Position numbers and translations under genes: made by a program. This document shows positions 57,814-64,000 of a stretch of DNA of 64,000 nucleotides, one piece after another (within the stretch, counting starts at the first letter, position 1; the number at the start of each line of letters is the position of its first letter). Source of the DNA: Lutibacter citreus (lineage in GTDB: Bacteria > Bacteroidota > Bacteroidia > Flavobacteriales > Flavobacteriaceae). Under the pieces are notes generated by a model. It worked only from the letters and a program-made list of their open reading frames with translations, did not search any database and had not been told where the DNA came from. Location of the stretch: contig NZ_QEIH01000006.1 in assembly GCF_003260195.1 (NCBI RefSeq), forward strand, positions 372,001-436,000. Direction: 5' to 3'.

Positions 57814-58676
57814 ATGGATAAAACAATTATTCAATACCTTATATTAATTTTTGGAGCATTACTTTTTGCTGTAATTTTAAGTTTTATTTTAAAAAAAATA
57901 TTAGGCCTAATTATAAAAAAATACTCTGAAAACTTAAAAATAATAAAACTAATTTCGCTTTTTTAAAAAACTCTGTTAGTTTTATTATTTTTACGCTAGC
58001 AGTTATTTTTATTTTTTACAAAATTCCATACCTAAATTCAATAGGAAAAGCTCTATTTGCAGGAGCAGGAGTTATAGCTGTTGTTGTTGGTTTTGCTTCT
58101 CAAAAAGCTTTTTCGAACATTATAAGTGGTATTTTTATACTTATTTTTAAACCATTTAAAATATCTGATATTATTGAGTTTAATAATGGGCAAAAAGGAG
58201 TTGTTGAAGACATTACGCTACGCCACACATTAATTAAAGATTATGAAAACAGAAGAATTGTAATTCCTAATAGTATTATTAGTGAAGAAACTATTATAAA
58301 TTGTAATATTCAAGATGAGAAAATTAAAAAACATATTATTTTTTCAATAAGTTATGATTCCAATATTGATAAAGCTATTGAAATTATAAAAAAAGAAGCA
58401 CTTAAACACCCACTTCTAATTGACAATAGAAGTGAAGAAGAAAAAGAAAATAATGTACCAATTGTAATTGTGCGCGTAGTTGAATTATCTGATTTTTCAA
58501 TTGATTTAAAAGCGTACGTTTGGTCATCAAATAATGATGAAGGATTTTTAATAAAATGTGATTTACTGAAATCGGTAAAAGAAGAATTCGATAAAAATAA
58601 TATTGAAATACCTTTCCCTTACCGAACTATTGTTTATAAAAATGATATTAAAAATGAAGAAGAAAAGATTAAATAG
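57814..58676 (+). pseudogene. MscS-family mechanosensitive channel, frameshifted
   Basis: The first frame encodes an N-terminal membrane helix (MDKTIIQYLILIFGALLFAV) and stops near 57966. The rest of the channel continues in another frame: FYKIPYLNSIGKALFAGAGV, then VVVGFASQKAFSNIISGIFI (the pore helix TM3) and the cytoplasmic beta and alpha/beta domains to KNDIKNEEEKIK. A one-base deletion, most likely in the A-rich stretch near 57933-57948, restores a normal protein of about 288 residues. Either the gene is broken or this is an error in a homopolymer. No slippery heptamer typical of programmed frameshifting is seen. It overlaps the corA start by 23 bases. Confidence 0.8.
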
Positions 58677-59709
58677 AAAAAACCAAAATCCTTTAAATTT
58701 TATTTTTACTGGTTTTCAATATGAAAAAAAAGTTGAACTCCAATTATTTGAATATTCTCAAGACTATTGTCTTGAAACACCTAATTTAAAAGCGAATGAT
58801 TTTAAAAGTTTTTCAAACGAAAATAAACAATATTGGTTAAATGTTCACGGAATTCATGAAGTTGAAACAATTGAAAATATCTGTAAAAAAGTTGGAGTTC
58901 ATAATTTAGCTATTCAAGATATTTTAGATGTAAACCAACGTCCTAAATTTCAAGAATATGAAAGTTATTGGTTCTTTTCTATGCAATCTATATTACCTTC
59001 AAAAACCGATGAAATAAATTCGGAACAAATTAGTTTTATACTGGGGAAAAACTATTTAGTTTCATTTCAAGAAAGAAAAGCCGATCATTTTAGCCATATT
59101 AGACATAGATTAAGAGAGAAAATAGGAATTTTACACGAAAGAACTGCCGATTATTTATTGTATTTACTTATTGAATCTATTTTAGATAATTACTTTAAAA
59201 CAATTGAAACTATTGATTCTGATTCTGAAAAATTTAGTCTTATTGATATAAATAATGATCCCTCTCCCGAAATTTTAAGGGAAATTGAGATATTTAAAAC
59301 CCAAATACATCATCTTAAAAAAACAATAAACCCAATAAAAGACTTTATTACAAAAATTGAACGTGAAGATTTTGCCCTAATTGACAAAAGACACATTAAA
59401 TACTTTTTTGAATTAAAAGATTTATGCTTAACTATTATTGATAATTGTGAGAAAATTGAAAACAGATTGGCAAGTAGTATTCAATTATTTTTCTCTGTTC
59501 AAGGGCATAGAATGAACCAAGTTATGAAAACCTTAACTGTGGTGTCTTCCATTTTTATTCCATTAACTTTTATTGCTGGAATTTACGGAATGAACTTTGT
59601 AAATATGCCCGAATTACAATTTAAATGGGGTTACTACATTGTTTGGACTGTAATAATTGTAATATTTGGTACAATGATATCTTACTTTAAAAGAAAAAAT
59701 TGGTTTTAA
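58654..59709 (+). CDS. corA: CorA-family magnesium/cobalt transporter
   Basis: Pentameric divalent-cation channel of 351 residues. A large cytoplasmic helical domain precedes two C-terminal helices. The selectivity motif is YGMNFVNMPELQFKWGYY, with the hallmark GMN at the end of helix 1. The start ATGAAGAAGAAA overlaps the mscS end; in-frame starts further upstream lie inside the mscS coding part and are less likely. The preceding broken mscS may affect its translation if the two are coupled. Confidence 0.92.
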   Translation: MKKKRLNRKNQNPLNFIFTGFQYEKKVELQLFEYSQDYCLETPNLKANDFKSFSNENKQYWLNVHGIHEVETIENICKKVGVHNLAIQDILDVNQRPKFQEYESYWFFSMQSILPSKTDEINSEQISFILGKNYLVSFQERKADHFSHIRHRLREKIGILHERTADYLLYLLIESILDNYFKTIETIDSDSEKFSLIDINNDPSPEILREIEIFKTQIHHLKKTINPIKDFITKIEREDFALIDKRHIKYFFELKDLCLTIIDNCEKIENRLASSIQLFFSVQGHRMNQVMKTLTVVSSIFIPLTFIAGIYGMNFVNMPELQFKWGYYIVWTVIIVIFGTMISYFKRKNWF

Positions 59710-59722
59710 ATAACTACAAAAA

Positions 59723-59998
59723 TTAATCTCTCAAGTATTTTTTATCTATATAAAATGTTCCAAAAGGAATTACAGATGCTAGCAAAATAATGATGAAGGT
59801 TTTGGGTTTCCAATTTAGCTCGTATTTTAATATAATAGCTAAAACAACATACGTTAAAAACAATAGCCCATGTGGCATTCCCAGAATTTTAACAAATAAT
59901 TCATTTCCAACCAAATATTTTATAGGTGTTGCAATAAAAAGTAATAATAAATAAGATATTCCTTCTAATATACTTACAATTCTAAATGTTTTTTTCAT
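59723..59998 (-). CDS. DUF3817 family membrane protein
   Basis: A 91-residue integral membrane protein with three helices. The start FRIVSILEGISYLLLLFIAT and the centre KILGMPHGLLFLTYVVLA match DUF3817, an uncharacterised domain found in many bacteria. Convergent with corA and divergent from moaE. No function can be stated. Confidence 0.82.
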   Translation of the reverse strand: MKKTFRIVSILEGISYLLLLFIATPIKYLVGNELFVKILGMPHGLLFLTYVVLAIILKYELNWKPKTFIIILLASVIPFGTFYIDKKYLRD

Positions 59999-60045
59999 TA
60001 TTTCAATAATTTAGTAGTTGCCGCGAAAATACATTTTAGATTTCT

Positions 60046-60053
60046 TAAATTTG
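60046..60053 (+). promoter_or_regulatory. -7 box TAAATTTG of moaE
   Basis: Exact TAnnTTTG match 17 bases before the moaE ATG. A TTG at 60018-60020 is possible as -33, though the 25-base gap is long. Confidence 0.5.
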
Positions 60054-60070
60054 TATATATTTAGTTAAAA

Positions 60071-60496
60071 ATGAAAAGTAGAACCTCAATAATAGTAACT
60101 TCTGAAATATTAAACTTAAATGAATGTTACAATTTTGTGCAAGATGCATCTTGTGGAGGAATTGCATTATTTGTTGGCACCGTTAGAAATGCCACTAAAA
60201 ATAAAGAAGTTACCTTATTAGATTTCAGTTCTTATGAGCCAATGGCAATTAAAGAAATGCAAAAAATTGCAAACCTAGCTTTAGAAAAATTCGACATTCA
60301 TAAAATTGCAATTCACCACGCACTTGGCAAACTTAAAATTGGTGAAATCCCTGTAATTATTGCTGTATCTTCTGCACACAGAAAAGCCGCTTTTGAAGCT
60401 TGTGAATTTGCTATTGACACCTTAAAAGAAACTGTGCCAATCTGGAAAAAAGAACATTTTGAAGATGGTGAGGTTTGGGTGAATGCACATCCTTAA
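60071..60496 (+). CDS. moaE: Molybdopterin synthase catalytic subunit
   Basis: Converts precursor Z (cPMP) to molybdopterin with MoaD as sulfur donor. 141 residues with the conserved GGIALFVGTVRNATKNKEV, LDFSSYEPMAIKEMQKIA and the active-site region VSSAHRKAAFEACEFAIDTL, ending PIWKKEHFEDGEVWVNAHP. Full length. It is a single gene facing the mutS-like/moeB/mobA run convergently. Confidence 0.95.
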   Translation: MKSRTSIIVTSEILNLNECYNFVQDASCGGIALFVGTVRNATKNKEVTLLDFSSYEPMAIKEMQKIANLALEKFDIHKIAIHHALGKLKIGEIPVIIAVSSAHRKAAFEACEFAIDTLKETVPIWKKEHFEDGEVWVNAHP

Positions 60497-60521
60497 ACTA
60501 GCATTCATTTCATAATTCGAG

Positions 60522-62291
60522 TTAAACTATTTCCATCTTTTTTAAAAGAAAGGAAGCATTCATATTTTTACAAATCCCGTCTTTTAGTTGATAATCAAAA
60601 TTTAGCTCATCATCTATAATTTCAGCATCAAAATAATAGTTTTTAATTTGTGGAAGTTCATGTTCAATTTCACACAAACTCAAATCGTGCGTTGCAATAA
60701 TACCTGTTGAATTAGACGCTACTAATTTCTGTACAAATTTCTTTGAACCAATAGCTTTATCAGTACTATTTGTACCTTTTAATATTTCATCCAATATTAT
60801 AAAATAATTATCCTCTTTTATTTCATCAACAATAAACTTCAGTCTTTTTAATTCTGAAAAGAAATAAGATTCATCATCTGCTAATGAATCAGAAGTTCGC
60901 ATACTTGTTATTAATTTAATAGGGCTGTATTGAAAGTTTTTAGCACAAACAGGCAATCCCATATTAGCCATAACAATTGATAAAGAAACAGTTCTTAAAA
61001 AAGTACTTTTCCCTGCCATATTTGCTCCAGTAATAATAAAAAACTGCTGATTTTCTATATTAAAATCATTATCAATTCTATTGTTTTCTTTCAATAAAAT
61101 ATGTCCTAGTTTTTCAGCTTTAATAACCTGTTTATTATTGTTAATTTTTGGAAACACATAGTTTGGATGATTAAATTTAAAATTAGCCAAAGAATTTTGA
61201 GCATCAAAAAAGGAAATAACTTTAAACCACTGTTCAACATTATCTTTATATTGTACAATCCACTTTTCTATTTTATAAGATTGTTGTAAATCTCTTAAAA
61301 ATAAACCATTCCCGAAAATTGCAATAACCACATTGTTTCGTTGATCTAAAGCATCTAACAACTTTGAATATTTTTGAAAAATAGCAGAAGCCTTTTCAGA
61401 TTCAGTTTTAATTTCTTGTTGTCTTTTATTTAAAATTTCAGAAGTAAAAGTGGCATTCTCAATTTCATTTAATAATTTTGAATATTGTTTAAATGTGTCT
61501 TTTGCATTACTTGTATTTTGGTAAAGTTCATTCACTTTTTTCAATTGTATTCCTGAAATCCCCAAACCTATAAAAAGCCATAACAATAATAAAACTTCAG
61601 GTATTAATTGAAAACCATATAACACAATTAACCCTATAGATATTAAAGAAAATACCTTTGGCAAATAAGATAAATAACCTTTAAAAACGGGCTTATAATT
61701 ACAAATCCAATTCACAATTTCAGTTGCAGGATGTTCCACTTTAACCAAAGTAGCTATTGCAGAAAAATTCTGACGCCAAATAGGTATTTTACTTAATTCA
61801 TCTATCCCTGATTGTTTATCTTCAATTCCAATTATATTGTTTGACGTTAACTCGGCAACCAATTCATTTCGTCCTTCAACTGTTTTAGTTCTGTTACAAT
61901 ATTGATAAAAAGAACCTCTTCCAAATAAATCTATATCGTAGCTATATAGGTGTTTTGGATTTATAAATTCACTTCCGTCATCTAAATCTAAATAATCTCT
62001 ATTTAAAGCCTTTAATTCGGTTTTATTAATTGAAATTAATGCTTTATTTAAATTTAAATTGTATTGCAATTTTCCATGTTTACTTAACAAGTAAATAAAT
62101 AGCACTACTCCAACTCCAATTATTGAAATTATTAATGGAATATTTCCAAAAAAAACATAAATCCCTAAAACTATAGCTATAAAAGTTGCTAAACGAATAA
62201 GGCTTGAAACTGCTAATTTCTTTTTTAATTCTTTTGATTTTTTCTCAAAAGTATGTATTTGATCCTTATAAAACTCTAATGGTTGTTGCAT
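60522..62291 (-). CDS. Membrane-anchored MutS-family ATPase
   Basis: 589 residues with a C-terminal MutS domain V: Walker A TGANMAGKSTFLRTV, then DDESYFFSELKRLKFIVDEI, Walker B IILDEILKGTNSTDKAIGSK and ATHDLSLCE. The mismatch-binding domain I is absent. Instead there are two N-terminal helices (about 30-68) and two more (about 210-248), so the ATPase is tied to the membrane. This is a known but poorly studied Bacteroidetes type and is unlikely to act in classical mismatch repair. It directly abuts the moeB stop, which suggests co-transcription. Confidence 0.85.
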   Translation of the reverse strand: MQQPLEFYKDQIHTFEKKSKELKKKLAVSSLIRLATFIAIVLGIYVFFGNIPLIISIIGVGVVLFIYLLSKHGKLQYNLNLNKALISINKTELKALNRDYLDLDDGSEFINPKHLYSYDIDLFGRGSFYQYCNRTKTVEGRNELVAELTSNNIIGIEDKQSGIDELSKIPIWRQNFSAIATLVKVEHPATEIVNWICNYKPVFKGYLSYLPKVFSLISIGLIVLYGFQLIPEVLLLLWLFIGLGISGIQLKKVNELYQNTSNAKDTFKQYSKLLNEIENATFTSEILNKRQQEIKTESEKASAIFQKYSKLLDALDQRNNVVIAIFGNGLFLRDLQQSYKIEKWIVQYKDNVEQWFKVISFFDAQNSLANFKFNHPNYVFPKINNNKQVIKAEKLGHILLKENNRIDNDFNIENQQFFIITGANMAGKSTFLRTVSLSIVMANMGLPVCAKNFQYSPIKLITSMRTSDSLADDESYFFSELKRLKFIVDEIKEDNYFIILDEILKGTNSTDKAIGSKKFVQKLVASNSTGIIATHDLSLCEIEHELPQIKNYYFDAEIIDDELNFDYQLKDGICKNMNASFLLKKMEIV

Positions 62292-63371
62292 TTAATATTT
62301 TTCTATTCCTTCAGCTAAACTGAATATTTTTAAATCTGGATATTTACTTTTTAACACTTTTGTAACCTTGTAACTTGAAATTCCTTTATTACAAACAATT
62401 ACATATTTTTTAGCGAAATCTGGCTCAAATGCCTCTACATTAAATGAAATAATTGGCATTTTAGACTGAACTTGAAATGGTAATTTTTCATTTTTATTAT
62501 TAATTACACTTATTATTTCTAAATCATCATCCGTTAATTTCACTTTTAATTCTTCTGAAGAAATCAATAATGAGTTTTCTTGAGTTTCACAAGAAGTAGC
62601 TGAATATTTGCTGGTTTCAAAAATCTCTACAAAATTAATAGACTCATTCTTTTTTAATTTCATTTTAAATTGAGAATTCTCCAAAGCATTATATATTAAT
62701 AACTGATTAGTCAACAACTTCCCCTTATTTGTTACAATTTTTATTACTTCATTTACTTGTAACAAAGCAATAATTCCAACAATAGGATTCATTGTTCCTG
62801 CTTCTTCACAGTTTGGTATATCAATAGCAATTTCCGGAAAAGCATCTCTTAAGTTACACGAGTATGTTCCATCTTCATTTAAAACATTAAAAGTAGCTAC
62901 ATAACCATCAAACTTATACAAAGACCCGTAAACTAGTGGCTTTTTAGCAAGAACGCAAGCGTCATTTATTAAATATTTTATATGTAAATTATCCGTCCCA
63001 TCAACAACAATATCAAAATCTAAAATTAGATCTAAAATAAATGATTTATCAACAGCTTTATTTGTAAAAGTAACTTTTGTGAATGGCGCTTTTTTTGAAA
63101 TTTCAGTTGCAAGTGTTTCTGCTTTTGGTTTTTCTATAGCTTTAACATTATAAAATACTTGTCGGTGTAAATTAGAAATTGAAACAGTATCAAAATCAAC
63201 TAAATGTAAATGCCCAATTCCACTTGCAGCTAAATAAACTGCAACTGGACTTCCTAATCCCCCACAACCAATTACTAAAACTTTGGAATTTTGAAGTAAT
63301 TCTTGTCCTTCTTCTCCTATTTCAGATAAAGTAGTTTGACGTTTAAAATATTCAGTCTTAGAAATCTTCAT
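62292..63371 (-). CDS. MoeB/ThiF-like adenylyltransferase with C-terminal rhodanese domain
   Basis: 359 residues. It is an E1-like enzyme that adenylates the MoaD C-terminal glycine (or ThiS). The ATP site is VLVIGCGGLGSPVAVYLAAS with DFDTVSISNLHRQVFYN, and DGTDNLHIKYLINDACV follows. The catalytic region is PNCEEAGTMNPIVG. The usual zinc site CxxC is CNLR here, with one cysteine lost, so zinc binding is probably absent. The last 60 residues are rhodanese-like with its sulfur cysteine in VIVCNKGISSYKVTKVLKSK, which would let it transfer sulfur to MoaD. The nearby moaD and moaE support a molybdopterin role. Confidence 0.87.
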   Translation of the reverse strand: MKISKTEYFKRQTTLSEIGEEGQELLQNSKVLVIGCGGLGSPVAVYLAASGIGHLHLVDFDTVSISNLHRQVFYNVKAIEKPKAETLATEISKKAPFTKVTFTNKAVDKSFILDLILDFDIVVDGTDNLHIKYLINDACVLAKKPLVYGSLYKFDGYVATFNVLNEDGTYSCNLRDAFPEIAIDIPNCEEAGTMNPIVGIIALLQVNEVIKIVTNKGKLLTNQLLIYNALENSQFKMKLKKNESINFVEIFETSKYSATSCETQENSLLISSEELKVKLTDDDLEIISVINNKNEKLPFQVQSKMPIISFNVEAFEPDFAKKYVIVCNKGISSYKVTKVLKSKYPDLKIFSLAEGIEKY

Positions 63372-63473
63372 TATTTATTATTATTACAACATATACCAAT
63401 CAACATGAACAAAAATAATAAATAGTTCTTTTTCATTTTTTTGTTTTTATTAATGTTTGCTTTATAAAATATA

Positions 63474-64000
63474 TTAACCGTTTATTTCTTTATGTGCTTT
63501 TTTAAACTCTTCTGGTGTATTAATATTTCTAATAAAACTATCGTCTATTTCAACAATTTCCACATCAGAATTTATTAATATTTTTCGAGGACAGGAATAT
63601 CCCTGCGCTAAATAATTCAACAGAATCTTATAACTTTTAGGTTCCCAAATTGTAATTAAAGGTTCTGAAAATTGTTTACCTATCCCTTTAATTGTAGTTG
63701 CTACTTTTGAAGGGTTTCTATGTTTCAACAACTTTTTAATTACCTCATTATTCACAAATGGTAAATCTGTAGCAATTACAAGCCAAGCAACATCAGGATT
63801 AAATAAAAATGCTGAACAAATTGCTCCAAACGGTCCCAATCCAAGAAACTTATCGGTTATTTTATTTTCAATAGAAACTTCTTGTTCTTCTCTAACTGAT
63901 AAATATGTTTTTAAGTTATTATTTTCTAATAAGTCAATAGTAACATCACGCTGGTTTTTTCCAAAAAAGTCTAGAGTACCTTTGTCAGTTCCCATTCTTG
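63474..64000 (-). CDS. mobA: Molybdenum cofactor guanylyltransferase MobA, 5' end outside window
   Basis: Attaches GMP to molybdopterin to give the MGD form that the molybdoenzyme here requires. The visible 175 codons begin inside the nucleotide-binding loop (R-MGTDKGTLDF) and contain FGAICSAFLFNPDVAWLVIA, TDLPFVNNEVIKKLL and a C-terminal INTPEEFKKAHKEI segment. The initial LAGGxSxR part and start codon lie beyond the window edge; the internal Met is not the start. It is separated by about 100 bases from moeB. Confidence 0.85.
   Translation of the reverse strand, partial: RMGTDKGTLDFFGKNQRDVTIDLLENNNLKTYLSVREEQEVSIENKITDKFLGLGPFGAICSAFLFNPDVAWLVIATDLPFVNNEVIKKLLKHRNPSKVATTIKGIGKQFSEPLITIWEPKSYKILLNYLAQGYSCPRKILINSDVEIVEIDDSFIRNINTPEEFKKAHKEING

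Noticed and set aside
57814-58676. Programmed -1 frameshift in mscS
   Set aside because: No X-XXY-YYZ slippery heptamer or strong downstream structure is visible at the junction; MscS genes are not known to be recoded.
1-64000. CRISPR array, insertion sequence, prophage or defence island
   Set aside because: No regularly spaced repeats, transposase, integrase or phage structural genes were seen; the CHAT protein has an export signal and no defence partner nearby.

Overview
The window is from an AT-rich chromosome of a Bacteroidetes bacterium, almost certainly family Flavobacteriaceae. Support: a full-length SprA (type IX secretion/gliding translocon), a maeB-ruvA-sprA-gcvH-vanZ-tonB block in the order familiar from flavobacteria, promoters with the Bacteroidetes -7 box TAnnTTTG, and almost no Shine-Dalgarno sequences. 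The genus cannot be fixed from sequence alone; a Lutibacter/Polaribacter/Tenacibaculum-like marine flavobacterium would fit.

Layout. 1-7.7 kb: 5' end of ftsX, rbfA, a LolE-type permease, an SdiA-regulated-type beta-propeller lipoprotein, dusB, an acidic surface-type lipoprotein, a Gfo/Idh/MocA oxidoreductase and lepA. 7.8-21.6 kb: an energy block with a ferredoxin gene divergent from korAB (2-oxoglutarate:ferredoxin oxidoreductase), then nuoABCDHIJKLMN and a small uncharacterised gene. nuoEFG, the NADH-oxidising module, is absent between nuoD and nuoH, so this complex I probably takes electrons from ferredoxin reduced by KorAB. 21.6-31.8 kb (minus strand): second Gfo/Idh/MocA enzyme, a glycosyltransferase/LpxH-like phosphoesterase pair, an AlkB-like dioxygenase, an RCK-containing cation/proton antiporter, a CYTH protein, and sucB-sucA (NAD-linked 2-oxoglutarate dehydrogenase). 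32.1-33.1 kb: tRNA-Asn, a small orphan secreted protein and a decayed TonB-dependent receptor fragment. 33.1-41 kb (minus): outer-membrane protein, anti-sigma-like membrane protein and ECF sigma factor, then a retropepsin-like protease, a TPR-CHAT protease and a PKD/beta-barrel protein. 41-52.5 kb (minus): tonB, vanZ-like, gcvH, sprA, ruvA, maeB.

52.8-64 kb: a molybdenum block. A cytoplasm-type molybdopterin oxidoreductase and a fused four-cluster ferredoxin/NrfD membrane subunit (SoeABC-like candidate) lie with moaD, moaE, a moeB-rhodanese fusion and the 3' part of mobA. Interspersed are a frameshifted mscS, corA, a DUF3817 gene and a membrane-anchored MutS-family ATPase.

No CRISPR array, complete insertion sequence, prophage or rRNA operon is visible. 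The most interesting points are the KorAB/ferredoxin/11-subunit complex I arrangement with its symmetric divergent control region, the molybdoenzyme block with palindromic back-to-back promoter boxes, and the CHAT/retropepsin/ECF-sigma envelope cluster.
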